Of a stretch of 64,000 nt of DNA, positions 45,582 through 54,702 are shown in pieces. Below the pieces are notes generated by a model that was not told where the DNA came from, made no database searches, and saw only the letters and a program-made list of their open reading frames with translations. Position 1 is the first letter of the stretch. Each line of letters begins with the position of its first letter. Origin of the DNA: Sandaracinus amylolyticus (lineage in GTDB: Bacteria > Myxococcota_A > Polyangia > Polyangiales > Sandaracinaceae). A program made the position numbers and the translations under genes. The DNA is taken from contig NZ_CP070225.1 in the NCBI RefSeq assembly GCF_021631985.1, positions 10,168,001-10,232,000 of the forward strand. Direction: 5' to 3'.

Positions 45582-46577
45582 TCACCAGCCCGGCATCGCG
45601 AACGGCACGAAGCGCGGCGGACCGAACGCCTCGCGCGCCACGCGATCGAGCCGGTCCTTCAGCGCCCACGCGTCGCTCTCCATGTCGGCGTCGCCGCGCG
45701 CGTGCGTCTCGAGCAGCTGCGCGAGCGGCGCGGGAATGCTCTGCGAGCCCAGCACCTTCCGCATCACGCGCGCGCTCATCGTGAGATCGGTGTGCGTCGA
45801 CACCGGCACACCGTTCATCGCCTCGCTCGGATAGAAGTCCTCCGCGCCCTCGGTGAGCGCGACGAGCGACTCTCCGGGGCGCGCCGCGCGCGACCACCCC
45901 ACGAGCACCACGCCGTGATCGCGCGCGTGCACGATCAGGTGCTCCGGCAGCACGGCGCCGTGCACCCATCCGCTGCGGTGCGTCCATCCGAGCTGCTCGA
46001 GGATGCGCTTCCACATCCACACGCTGGTCTCCGCGCTCACGCCGCTCGGATACGCGTCGAGGACATCGCGCATCGTGTGCACGAAGCCGCTCCGCCATCG
46101 CATCACCGAGACGCGCCGCTCGCCCTCGTCGCCGTGCAGCCCGAGCCGCGCGAGGCCGTGCGCGACGCGCTGGGGCACGAGCCGCGTGAAGTGCGCCGCG
46201 CCCGCGACCCGGCTGTTCTCGAGCGACTCGAGGACCCACTGCTCGCGCTCCAGCAGATCCCGATCGCCGTGGGCGCGCAGCGCCTTGATCGACACGAGCT
46301 CGGTGAGCCGGCGATCGCGACGCGCGAGGAACACGTCGCTTCCCTCGCCGCGCGCGAGCCGACCGAGGAGCGCGTAGCGCGCGCCGCCGATCCACGCGCG
46401 AGGGCGCGCCGGATCGACGAGCGGCTCGTCGCACGCCTCGTGCGCTGCGGGCTGCCAGCCGCCGGGACCGGGCGCGAGGAGCGCAGCGCAGTACTCACAA
46501 CGTCGAGCGCGCGTCGCGGACGGGGGCGGCATCGGCGCGCCGCAGCTCGGGCACTTGTGCTGTGCGTAGCTCCCCAC
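45582..46577 (-). CDS. Zinc-ribbon protein-kinase-like protein (probable pseudokinase)
   Basis: 331 residues if started at the GTG at 46577 (VGSYAQHKCPSCGAP); the start is uncertain because no ribosome binding site is obvious. Residues 9-35 form a zinc ribbon (CPSC ... CEYC). The rest follows a kinase fold: a glycine loop LGRLARGEGSDVFLARR and an ATP-lysine candidate in LVSIKALRAHGDRD. The catalytic loop region is GWVHGAVLPEHLIV where HRDLKPEN is expected, so the catalytic Asp and the metal Asn are replaced. The DFG position reads LVGWSRA. It is therefore probably catalytically dead and acts as a nucleotide sensor or scaffold. First gene of the four-gene operon; 43 bp behind the beta-propeller lipoprotein gene on the same strand. 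Confidence 0.78.
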   Translation of the reverse strand: MGSYAQHKCPSCGAPMPPPSATRARRCEYCAALLAPGPGGWQPAAHEACDEPLVDPARPRAWIGGARYALLGRLARGEGSDVFLARRDRRLTELVSIKALRAHGDRDLLEREQWVLESLENSRVAGAAHFTRLVPQRVAHGLARLGLHGDEGERRVSVMRWRSGFVHTMRDVLDAYPSGVSAETSVWMWKRILEQLGWTHRSGWVHGAVLPEHLIVHARDHGVVLVGWSRAARPGESLVALTEGAEDFYPSEAMNGVPVSTHTDLTMSARVMRKVLGSQSIPAPLAQLLETHARGDADMESDAWALKDRLDRVAREAFGPPRFVPFAMPGW

Positions 46578-46620
46578 CCCATTCGCGATTACCAGATCCC
46601 GCGCGGCGACGACAAGCGCC

Positions 46621-49005
46621 TCACTCCCACCGCCAGAGCGCCAGTCCGATCGACGGCGAGGTGCCCGCGCGATCGAAGCTCCCTCCGACGTACACACCTT
46701 CGTCGAGCGAGACGATCGCCTCCACACCGTCGCTCGTGCCGCGTCCGAGCCCGACCCACGACGTGCCGGTGAACGCCGCGACGAACGACGACTCGCTCCC
46801 CGGCACCTCGAACACGCCGCCGGCGAACAGCACGTCGCCCAGGGTGTGCAGCGCCTCGACGGAGTTGCCGTCGATCGCACCGACCGACTCCCACGCGGTG
46901 CCGTTCCACATCGCGACGCGACCGAGCGCGGTCTCGCCGCTCCGCGCGAACGATCCCGCGACGACGAGGCGACCGTTCCACCACGCGAGCGCGAGCGCTC
47001 CGTCCCCTGCGCGGCCGAGCCCTTCGCCGTACGCGTGCCATCGCTCGCCGTCCCAGCGCGCGATGTTGTTCACCACGAGCTCGTCCTCGCCGACGCGCTC
47101 GAAACGTCCCGCGACGATCAGATCGCCGCTCTCGGGATCGACCAGCAGATCCTGCGGGACCGCGAGGTGCTCGCCTTCGATCGGATAGCCGCGCAGGCCA
47201 CCGATCTCGCGCCACGCCTCGCCGTTCCACACCGCGAGCTGTCCTGGGAAGTCGCCGCCCGCGTAGACGAGATCACGATCGTCGGGCGACGCGGTCTCGT
47301 GCACCGCCACGGCCCACACGCGTCCTTCGAGGCTCTCGCCGAGCGGCTGCCACGCGTCGTGCTCCCACAGCGCGACGTTGCGGAAGCGCGGCGACTCCGA
47401 GGGATCGCGGAACGATCCGCCGATCACCACACGACCGTCCCGCGTCACGTCGATGTCGATCACCTCGCCCGCGACGCCTCGGCCCATCGCCGCGAAGCCC
47501 ACGCCCGGTCGATATCGCGCGACGTTGTCGACGCGCACCTGCCCCGCGTACTCGAACGCGCCGCCGACGTAGATCTCGCACGAGCGGTGTCGCGCGAGCG
47601 CGTGCACCTGCCCCGCGACGCTGTCGTAGCGCTCGGTGGGCGTGCGCAGCCCGCTCCAGTAGGTGCCATCCCATCGCACGACGTGACCGACGCGCTGGCT
47701 CCCGGCGCGCGTGAAGAGACCACCGAAGTACACGCTCCCATCGGGCGCGACCGCGGCGACGCGCACGTTGTCCTGCCCGTGGCCGAAGCCGACCTCCGCG
47801 AAGAGCCCGCCGACGTCGCGATATCGCGAGCCGTCCCAGCGCGCGACCGCGCTCACCTCGAGCGGCTCGTCGGGGTTCACCAGATCGAACGCGCCCGCGA
47901 CGTACATGCCGCTCGGCGCGAACACGACCGCGCGCACCGCCTTCGTGGTCCCGGGACCGCTGGCCTCCATCACGCCGCGACCGATCAGCGCCCATCGATC
48001 GCCGGTCCAGCGCGCGATGCTGCCGCCGTTCTCGTTCGTGTCGTCGAGCATGAAGTCGCCGCCCGCGACGAGCGTCGAGTCGCTCGGATCGACGGTGAGC
48101 TCGTAGATGCTCGCGACGCCGAGCTCGCCGTACGCCTGCACGTCGAGCGGCATGCTGCGCGCGGTCCACGTCGTTCCGTCGAAGCACGCTGCGCTGTGCG
48201 CTTCGATCACCCCGAGCGTGCTGAACGCGCCGCCGACGCAGAACGCGTGCTCGCCGCGCGCGAGGAACGTGTGGATCGTCCCGGGCACGGCATCGCCGCA
48301 GAATTCGCACTCGATGCGCGCCTGGAGCCCCTCGTAGCCGCTCCAGCGCGCGCCGTCCCAGCGCGCGATCGATCGCACATCGACGTCGCCGATCGCCTCG
48401 AAGCTCCCCACCGCGAAGAGCGACGGGCCGAGGAACGCGAGCTCTTCGACCGCGCCGATCGCCTCTCCGATCAGCGTCCACGTCGTGCCGTTCCAACGCG
48501 CGATGCGCGAAGGCTCGGACTCCAGGTCGAGCGCGAACGCGGCGTACACGCTTCCGTCGGGGCCGATCGCGAGCGAGCTCACCGGGCCCGCGACACCTTC
48601 GCCGAGCGCGCGCCATCCGTCCCGCCCGTCCCATGCCGCGACGTTCGAGGCCGGCGCGTATCCGGCGGTGGTGAACGTGCCGCCCACGTACACGACGCCG
48701 CGCGCGTCGATCGCGATCGCGTCGACGCTCGGGAGATCACCGCCCACGCCGGGGCTCGCGAAGCGCTCCGCCCACGCACCCTCGTTGGGCCGCGCAGGCA
48801 CCCGCGGATCGCGCGCGGCGCACGCCGATCCGCCGTCGGGCGGTCCCGCGTCGACGTCGGTGACGACGAGCCCGTCGAGCGCGATCCGCGCGTCGGCGGG
48901 CCGCACGCCTCCGTCGCGATCGGAGAGCAGCGGCGCGCTGGTGCACGTGCACGCGCCGACGGTCAGCGCGGCGCATGCAGCGCCCGCGAGACGGATGAGA
49001 TCCAT
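46621..49005 (-). CDS. Large beta-propeller lipoprotein with GGxF repeats
   Basis: 794 residues from ATG 49005 with AGGAG close upstream. Lipoprotein signal LAGAACAALTVGAC, then an Asp/Gly linker. The remainder consists of about a dozen propeller-like units of the pattern VYVGGTF..AG..ARWDG..W..LG.G, for example GGAFSTLGVIEAHSAACFDG, GGLFTRAGSQRVGHVVRWDG and GGAFEYAGQVRVDNVARY. They would form two beta-propellers exposed at the cell surface. The unit is common in myxobacterial secreted proteins and its ligand is unknown. Only 43 bp separate its stop from the pseudokinase start, so read-through into that operon is possible. Confidence 0.82.
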   Translation of the reverse strand: MDLIRLAGAACAALTVGACTCTSAPLLSDRDGGVRPADARIALDGLVVTDVDAGPPDGGSACAARDPRVPARPNEGAWAERFASPGVGGDLPSVDAIAIDARGVVYVGGTFTTAGYAPASNVAAWDGRDGWRALGEGVAGPVSSLAIGPDGSVYAAFALDLESEPSRIARWNGTTWTLIGEAIGAVEELAFLGPSLFAVGSFEAIGDVDVRSIARWDGARWSGYEGLQARIECEFCGDAVPGTIHTFLARGEHAFCVGGAFSTLGVIEAHSAACFDGTTWTARSMPLDVQAYGELGVASIYELTVDPSDSTLVAGGDFMLDDTNENGGSIARWTGDRWALIGRGVMEASGPGTTKAVRAVVFAPSGMYVAGAFDLVNPDEPLEVSAVARWDGSRYRDVGGLFAEVGFGHGQDNVRVAAVAPDGSVYFGGLFTRAGSQRVGHVVRWDGTYWSGLRTPTERYDSVAGQVHALARHRSCEIYVGGAFEYAGQVRVDNVARYRPGVGFAAMGRGVAGEVIDIDVTRDGRVVIGGSFRDPSESPRFRNVALWEHDAWQPLGESLEGRVWAVAVHETASPDDRDLVYAGGDFPGQLAVWNGEAWREIGGLRGYPIEGEHLAVPQDLLVDPESGDLIVAGRFERVGEDELVVNNIARWDGERWHAYGEGLGRAGDGALALAWWNGRLVVAGSFARSGETALGRVAMWNGTAWESVGAIDGNSVEALHTLGDVLFAGGVFEVPGSESSFVAAFTGTSWVGLGRGTSDGVEAIVSLDEGVYVGGSFDRAGTSPSIGLALWRWE

Positions 49006-49103
49006 GCGGCTCCTGGCGCGCACGAACCGGCTCGCAGGCCGTTCGTTCGTCGCGCCGTGAAGTCGCGGATCGGAATCCCGACCGGCTCAGGTTTCTCGCG
49101 ACG

Positions 49104-50198
49104 TCACTCGCACACGGCGCCGCCGCGCGCCGCGACGATCGCGCAGTCGAGACCGCAGCGGCCACAGTCGGCGCGGCGCACGCGACCACCCTCGCACCAC
49201 GTCGCGACGCCGCCTTCGCAGCGTCCCGTGGCATCGAGCCCGCCGCACGGGTCCTCGCTGCGCGGCACGCACGTCGCGCGACCGTCGGGCCCGGGCATGC
49301 AGCGCTCGTCGGCGGTGCAGGTGTCGGTGTGCAGCTCGTCGCCCTCGCACCACACCGCGGTCGCGCCGCGGCACGTGCCCGCCTCGGTCACTCCGTCGCA
49401 GCCCTCGATCGGGTCGGGCGTCTCGCCGATGTTCTCCTCGATCCACTCGCGCGCGAGATCGACGCGCGTGTAGTTGTCGCGACCGACGCAGTCGGGATCG
49501 CCGTAGCTCAGCGCGCCGATCACCCGGACGCTCGAGTCCTCGCCGACGACCATCAGCGGGCCCCCGGAGTCACCGAAGCACACGCCGCGCTCGCCCATCC
49601 CATCGATCGTCGTGAACTCGCCGCGCACCTGCACGATCGGCTCCGACGTGAAGCGCCGCGCGCCTGCGTTGCCGTCCTCGCGCTCTCCGTAGCCCGCTGC
49701 CTCCGCGGTCGTCCCGACGAGATCGGTGAGCGGGAACGTCGCGATGCGGATCGGGACGAGGCCGGGCACCGCGACGGTCGCGTCCTGCGCGAGCTCGAGC
49801 AGCGCGATGTCGAGGCTCGGGTGCTCGAGCTGTCGCGCGATCGCGATCTCGCGATCGACTCGATCGGGGTTCGCGCCGACGGTGATCGATCCACCACGCC
49901 GCCCGAGGCAGTGTCCGGCCGTGAGCACCCAGCGCGGCGCGATCACGGCGCCGCTGCAGAGGCCACCGATCTCGACGCGCGCGATCGCGAGGATCTCGCC
50001 GGGCGTCAGCGGCAGCGTCGTGGGCTCGCGCGTGCCGTGGTACACGGCGCTCGCGCGCTCGTCGCCGGGATCGCAGAGCGCACCGCCGTCCGCGGTCGAT
50101 GGGCCACCGTCGGCGCCGGTGCCGCGATCGTGCGACGCGCTGCAGCCGAGGACGAACGACATCGAGAGCGCGAGGAGGATCAGGGCGGTGGATCGCAT
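49104..50198 (-). CDS. Trypsin-like serine protease lipoprotein with Cys-rich tail
   Basis: 364 residues from MRSTALILLALSMSFVLGC (lipobox VLGC). The S1 domain has His in VLTAGHC, Asp in LDIALLELA and Ser in GDSGGPL, with CSGAVIAPRWVLTAGHC marking the N-terminal barrel. The residue six before the catalytic Ser sits in GERGVCFGDSGGP, which does not match the Asp of classical trypsin, so the cleavage preference is unclear. Behind the protease, 100 residues carry repeated WCEG...C units (GATAVWCEGDELHTDTC, GGVATWCEGGRVRRADC). A secreted, surface-bound role in predation or processing is plausible. Confidence 0.88.
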   Translation of the reverse strand: MRSTALILLALSMSFVLGCSASHDRGTGADGGPSTADGGALCDPGDERASAVYHGTREPTTLPLTPGEILAIARVEIGGLCSGAVIAPRWVLTAGHCLGRRGGSITVGANPDRVDREIAIARQLEHPSLDIALLELAQDATVAVPGLVPIRIATFPLTDLVGTTAEAAGYGEREDGNAGARRFTSEPIVQVRGEFTTIDGMGERGVCFGDSGGPLMVVGEDSSVRVIGALSYGDPDCVGRDNYTRVDLAREWIEENIGETPDPIEGCDGVTEAGTCRGATAVWCEGDELHTDTCTADERCMPGPDGRATCVPRSEDPCGGLDATGRCEGGVATWCEGGRVRRADCGRCGLDCAIVAARGGAVCE

Positions 50199-50301
50199 GG
50201 GTCTTCTGTCCGGAAAACGCGGATTCGCTTGCGAGCGCAAACGATAGACGACGTGTCAATCGCCGCCTTGTCTCGGCGCTGATCGCGGGTACGTCCTCGG
50301 C

Positions 50302-51960
50302 ATGCAGATCACGAGCGCGGTCGCGCCTCGCATCGTGTCCACACGCGCGCTGGTCGAGCGCGCGACGCGTGCGCCGTCGAGCCACAACACCCAGCCGTGG
50401 CGGTTCCGCGAGGAGAGCGATCGAGTCGTGGCGCTGCGCGCCGATCGCACGCGCGTGCTCTCGATCAACGACCCCGAGGATCGCGAGCTCACGATCTCGT
50501 GTGGCGCAGCGCTCCTCCATCTGCGCGTCGCAGCGGCCGCGGCCGGGCTGACCACGAGCGTGTCGATCCTTCCGTCGATCGAGGATCGCGATCTGCTCGC
50601 GCGCGTGAAGCTCGCCGAGGGCGTCGTCGATCCGGTGGATCGCACCCTCGCGCGCGCCATCGACACGCGCCGCACCGAGCGTGGTCGCATGCACGAGCGC
50701 CCGGTGCCCGATGCGCTGTTGCGCGAGCTCGAGTCGGCGGCCGAGCGCGAGGGCGCGTGGCTGCACGTGGTGCGCGCGCCGCGCGAGCGTGAAGCGATCG
50801 CGTCGCTCGCCGCCGAGGGTGATCGCCGGCTCTTCGCCGATCGCGAGTGGCGTCGCGAGCTCGCGGCGTGGATGCGATCGCGGCGCGCCGGTGACGGGCT
50901 CACGTTCGTCCCGGCGCCCGTGCTCCCGCTCGCCCGGATGGTGATCGCGCGCGTCGATCTCGGCGCGCAGGTCGCGCGTGCCGATCACGAGGTCGCGACG
51001 AGCGCGCCGACGCTCGTGGTGCTCGGCACCGATCGCGACGACGTCGCCTCGTGGCTCGCCGCGGGACAAGCGCTCGCGCGCGTGCTCCTGCGCGCCGCGC
51101 TCACCGGCGCACAGGCCTCGTTCTTCAACCAGCCGGTCCAAGTCGCCGCGCTGCGATCCGATTTCGCCGCGTCGATCGGCAGCACGACGTTCCCGCAGAT
51201 CGTGATGAGGCTCGGCTTTCCGGTGCGGACCTCCGCGCCGACCCCGCGCCCGCGCGGTAGAGCGCGTGATCGAGCGGTGAGTCCCAGCCGGAGTGCTCGT
51301 CCCGCGGGTCCCGTACGGGAGCGCGCGCAGCGCGCGGACGGTAGGGACCGGCGGGCGAGCCGAGTTGTTGAGCCGGAGTGCTCGTCCGCGGGACGGAGCG
51401 CGCGAAGCGCGGAGCCGATCTCTCGATCAGCGCGTGACGAAGATCGGATTCGTCACGCCGAACGGCGTGCGTCCGCGATGCACCGGCTCGAGCGCCGCGT
51501 CGCCGTACGCCGCGACGATCACGTAGCTGCCGCGTCCCTCCGCGACGTCGAATTCCACGTCGCGCTCGAAGCGCACGTGCGGGCGTGCGACGGGATCCGG
51601 CGCGTCCGCCGGCAGGATCTCGATCGTGTCGAGCGTCCGCCCGTCGACGACGATCTCGATCGCGTCGACGTCGACCCAGCTCGCGGCCTGCACGCGAACG
51701 TGCACCGTCGCGCGCGCGCCACCCGCGACCACGTCCGCGCCGGGGCCCGCATCGCCGATCGCCGCGTCGACGTAGATGCCGCCGCTGATCGTCGAGCGTC
51801 CCTGCGCGACCGCGTCGCGCACGCCGTTCGGCGAGAGCTCACCCGGCACGTCGGTGCCGAGCTGCATGCACGTGCGCGGATACCCGACGGGCGAGGTGTC
51901 GAGCCCGTGCGAGTCGCTCGAGCCCACCGCGAACACGCGCCGGCCGCGATCGAGGAATGA
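50302..51960 (+). CDS. Acg-family FMN-binding oxidoreductase-like protein with anomalous read-through end
   Basis: The conserved part is about the first 320 codons: RATRAPSSHNTQPWRFR (FMN-binding nitroreductase start), TISCGAALLHLRVAAAAAGL, TRRTERGRMHERPV, then FFNQPVQVAALRSDF and STTFPQIVMRLGFPV, which is the usual C-terminus of this family (compare the Acg nitroreductase-like proteins). The frame then fails to stop. It continues through the hairpin repeat at 51290 and for 500 bp antisense to the CehA-type gene, ending at 51960 (552 residues). Stop codons lie just ahead in the other two frames (TAG at 51258, TGA at 51267 and 51278), so a small indel or stop-codon loss is likely. The natural end is probably near 51260. 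Confidence 0.75.
   Translation: MQITSAVAPRIVSTRALVERATRAPSSHNTQPWRFREESDRVVALRADRTRVLSINDPEDRELTISCGAALLHLRVAAAAAGLTTSVSILPSIEDRDLLARVKLAEGVVDPVDRTLARAIDTRRTERGRMHERPVPDALLRELESAAEREGAWLHVVRAPREREAIASLAAEGDRRLFADREWRRELAAWMRSRRAGDGLTFVPAPVLPLARMVIARVDLGAQVARADHEVATSAPTLVVLGTDRDDVASWLAAGQALARVLLRAALTGAQASFFNQPVQVAALRSDFAASIGSTTFPQIVMRLGFPVRTSAPTPRPRGRARDRAVSPSRSARPAGPVRERAQRADGRDRRASRVVEPECSSAGRSARSAEPISRSARDEDRIRHAERRASAMHRLERRVAVRRDDHVAAASLRDVEFHVALEAHVRACDGIRRVRRQDLDRVERPPVDDDLDRVDVDPARGLHANVHRRARATRDHVRAGARIADRRVDVDAAADRRASLRDRVAHAVRRELTRHVGAELHARARIPDGRGVEPVRVARAHREHAPAAIEE
51290..51424. repeat. Family 1 stop-proximal repeat, one full and one shortened copy
   Basis: GGAGTGCTCGTCC begins at 51290 and 51375. 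The first copy has the GCGCGC AG CGCGC centre and ends GGCGAGCCGAG. The second is cut down to about 50 bp with the same two ends. The GAGATCGGCTC end is close to the stop of the minus-strand CehA-type gene. Confidence 0.85.
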
Positions 51961-54069
51961 GAGCCAGTGCACCACGAGGCGCCCGCGCTCGCGGCCCCAG
52001 TCGGCGTCGTTGAAGAACTCGACCGCGGTGAACTCGTCGTCCCAGTCCGCTTCGCGCTCGACGGTGCCGGTGATCGGGTCGTAGCCGACGTACCCGAAGT
52101 AGTTCGTGTCGCCGAGCGGATGGTTGATGATCACCGTCGGTCGCTCGGGCCGCGCCCGCGCCGCGTCGAACACCTCGACCGGCGACATCGTGCGCAGCGG
52201 GAGATCCGGCTGCTCCGGCGTCGGCCACTCCTGCCACAGCGGCGCGCCCATGTTGATGCGCGTCGGATCGGGCGTCAGCGGCACCACGCCCATGTGACCC
52301 CAGAGCTCCATGCTGCTCATCTCGACCGAGCCGACGCCGCCGTACGCCCACTCCTCGGCCGAGAGCGCGCTGACCTCCGCGGTGAAGTCCGCCGCGAACT
52401 CGTGGTCGCTGCGCACCGGGATCTCGAGCCCGTCGGCGATCGCGCCGCGCAGCTTGTAGAGCACGTCGTCGGCCGAGTCGTTCGAGCGGCGCGTGTGGAT
52501 GTGGAAGTCCGCGCACTGCACGCCCGGCGTCTCGATCACGCGCTCCAGCTGCGCGCTCACGTCGATCGTCTGGCCATCGCTCGTGACCTCGACGTCGCGG
52601 GTCTCGAGCTCGTACTCGTAGCCGCGCGACATCGCGACGCGCCATCGACCTGCGGGCACCCGCAACGTCTCGGTGCCGTCCTCGCTGAGCGCGACCTGCA
52701 CGCGACCCGACGTCGGCAGCGCCTCGCCGAACGCGCTCGGCACCGAGGGCACGCTCGCACCGTCGAGCGGCAGCACCTGGATGCGCGAGGGCAGCGCGCC
52801 ACCGCCCTCGTCGGTCACCGTGACGCGCACCCATCCGCCGGCGCCGAGCGCGAGATCGCGCGTCGTCGTCGCGGCATCGATCGACACCGGCCCGACCAGC
52901 GCATCGCCCTGTCGATATGCGAAGAGCTCGAGCGCGCCCTCGCTCGCCGGCACGTGCACCATGTAGCGCCCGTCGTCGCCGGTGGGCAGCGAGCGCGTCA
53001 GATAGCGCTCCTCGCTCGCGCGCACGTGCACGCGCACACCGGCCGCGGGCGTGCCGCTCGCATCGCGCACCACGCCTTCGATCGCGCGCATCGCGACGTC
53101 GTTCTCGTCCGCGTGCGCGACCTGCATCGCGTCCACGCCGGGCCCGGCGATCGTGAGCCGCGCGTGCTCGACCGTCGTGAGCCCGCACTCCGCGATCGGG
53201 CGCCGCCGCGTGAAGCGCGACTCGAAGCCCGACGCGTTGATGCCCACGCCGAGCTCCTCGCCCCGCACCTCGTACACGAAGCCCACCCCGCGCTCGTCGG
53301 TGTAGGAGATCGCGTCGACTGCGAGGCTCTGCGGCGAGAACCCCGGCCCGGGCGCGAACGCCGGCATGCGCGGCGTGTACATGAACCCGTGCATCGTCGT
53401 GATCGACGAGATCGGGCGCGCGAGCGACGACGCGTAGGTGATGCGCACGTCGACGTGGCTCGAGCCCGGCTCGAGCACGTAGTCGATCGCGGCGTCGACG
53501 CCCTCGAACTCCGTCGACAGCGGCCCCGACGTGATCGCCTCGAAGAAGGGCAGCGCGCGCAGCGGCCCCGACGCGCGCACGATCGCGGCGCCACCGTCGC
53601 TGCCGTCGGCGAGCACGGTCACGCTCGTCGTCATCACCGTGTAGCGCCCGGTGAGGATCAGGATCTCGCCGAAGTCGCCGACGTCGACGAGCGCGCCCTC
53701 TTCGACGCGCGCGATGCCGAGCGGACGGCCGCCCCACGGGTCGTAGAGGTGCGAGGGCCCGACGTCCTCGATCACCATCGCCACGCGATCGTTCGCGAGC
53801 AGGAACCCGCCCTCGTCCCACGTGCCGAGCCCGCTCGGGAACGGCGGCAGCGCGTCGCCCGCGACGCGTCCTGCGCGCGCTTCTGCCGGCCCCGCGCCGA
53901 GCGGATCGGCATGGCCGTCCGGATCGCCGAGCTCGAGCTCGGGTGGGCTCTCGCAGGTGGGCTGCGCCGCGTCGTTGCCGCCGTCGGCGGTGTCGTCGTC
54001 GGGCTCGCCGCACCCGATCGCGAGCGAGAGAGCGGAGATCGTGAAGCAACGAAGAAGCGACGCGCGCAT
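51427..54069 (-). CDS. CehA/McbA-type metallohydrolase lipoprotein (PHP fold)
   Basis: 880 residues from MRASLLRCFTISALSLAIGC (lipobox AIGC). The N-terminal two thirds are beta-rich with a carboxypeptidase-regulatory-like insert (IEGVVRDASGTPAAGVRVHV ... TGDDGRYMVHVPAS). The catalytic PHP-like domain starts near residue 515: CADFHIHTRRSNDSADD, then VRSDHEFAADF, TVIINHPLGD and the final FAVGSSDSHGLD, which supply the metal-binding His and Asp residues. The family includes carbaryl and microcystin-type hydrolases, but most members have unknown phosphoester or amide substrates. A surface lipoprotein with hydrolase function is likely. Confidence 0.85.
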   Translation of the reverse strand: MRASLLRCFTISALSLAIGCGEPDDDTADGGNDAAQPTCESPPELELGDPDGHADPLGAGPAEARAGRVAGDALPPFPSGLGTWDEGGFLLANDRVAMVIEDVGPSHLYDPWGGRPLGIARVEEGALVDVGDFGEILILTGRYTVMTTSVTVLADGSDGGAAIVRASGPLRALPFFEAITSGPLSTEFEGVDAAIDYVLEPGSSHVDVRITYASSLARPISSITTMHGFMYTPRMPAFAPGPGFSPQSLAVDAISYTDERGVGFVYEVRGEELGVGINASGFESRFTRRRPIAECGLTTVEHARLTIAGPGVDAMQVAHADENDVAMRAIEGVVRDASGTPAAGVRVHVRASEERYLTRSLPTGDDGRYMVHVPASEGALELFAYRQGDALVGPVSIDAATTTRDLALGAGGWVRVTVTDEGGGALPSRIQVLPLDGASVPSVPSAFGEALPTSGRVQVALSEDGTETLRVPAGRWRVAMSRGYEYELETRDVEVTSDGQTIDVSAQLERVIETPGVQCADFHIHTRRSNDSADDVLYKLRGAIADGLEIPVRSDHEFAADFTAEVSALSAEEWAYGGVGSVEMSSMELWGHMGVVPLTPDPTRINMGAPLWQEWPTPEQPDLPLRTMSPVEVFDAARARPERPTVIINHPLGDTNYFGYVGYDPITGTVEREADWDDEFTAVEFFNDADWGRERGRLVVHWLSFLDRGRRVFAVGSSDSHGLDTSPVGYPRTCMQLGTDVPGELSPNGVRDAVAQGRSTISGGIYVDAAIGDAGPGADVVAGGARATVHVRVQAASWVDVDAIEIVVDGRTLDTIEILPADAPDPVARPHVRFERDVEFDVAEGRGSYVIVAAYGDAALEPVHRGRTPFGVTNPIFVTR

Positions 54070-54102
54070 GGCGCGACGGTAACAGAAACTTTGTCGAAAC
54101 AA

Positions 54103-54702
54103 CTAAGAGCGCAGCTCTCGATCCTGGAGCGGACCGATCACGAGCTGCGCGACGATCGACCCGACGAGCGCGCACGTCATGTCCCACTGCGCGTCCCAGA
54201 CGTCGCCCTGCCAGCCGAGCCACTCGGGCCCGCTGTCCGGATAGAAGAGGATCACCACGAGCGTCTCGAGGATCTCGTAGAGCGCGCTGAACGCGAGGCA
54301 GATGCTCGACACGATCACGAAGAGCAGCGCGCCGCGCTTCATGCCGGAGGCGCGGATCAACACCTCGCGCGCGAACACCGCCGGCACGAGCCCCTGGAAG
54401 AAGTGCCCGACGCGATCGAAGTGGTTGCGCCCGAGATCGAGCGCGTCCTTCAGCCACTCGGTGATCGGCACTTCCGCGTACGTGTAGCGAGCGCCGAGCG
54501 CGAGCACGAAGAAGTGCAGGCCCGCCATGAAGTACGCGACGTTCGTGAACCTGAGCCGCTTCCAGGTGAGCGCGAGCGCGCCGATCGCGACGAGCCCGAG
54601 CGCGAGCTCGAAGAGCCAGATCCAGAAGTCCGCCGCCCCGATCAGCGAAGCGACGCAACAGACGACCACCCACCCGAGCAGCAGCCCAACCGGTCGCGGC
54701 AT
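54103..54702 (-). CDS. DUF2238 (YjdF-like) integral membrane protein
   Basis: 199 residues from MPRPVGLLLGW. Six hydrophobic segments are visible (LGWVVVCCVASLIGAA, FELALGLVAIGALALTW, LHFFVLALGARYTYAE, FFQGLVPAVFAREVL, LLFVIVSSICLAFSALYE, DMTCALVGSIVAQLV). The conserved NHFDRVGHFFQGLVPA and ALYEILE segments identify the DUF2238/YjdF family. The function is unknown. The conserved His/Asp pairs inside the membrane suggest ion or lipid handling, which is speculation. The 222 bp upstream (54703-54924) hold no recognisable signal. Confidence 0.8.
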   Translation of the reverse strand: MPRPVGLLLGWVVVCCVASLIGAADFWIWLFELALGLVAIGALALTWKRLRFTNVAYFMAGLHFFVLALGARYTYAEVPITEWLKDALDLGRNHFDRVGHFFQGLVPAVFAREVLIRASGMKRGALLFVIVSSICLAFSALYEILETLVVILFYPDSGPEWLGWQGDVWDAQWDMTCALVGSIVAQLVIGPLQDRELRS

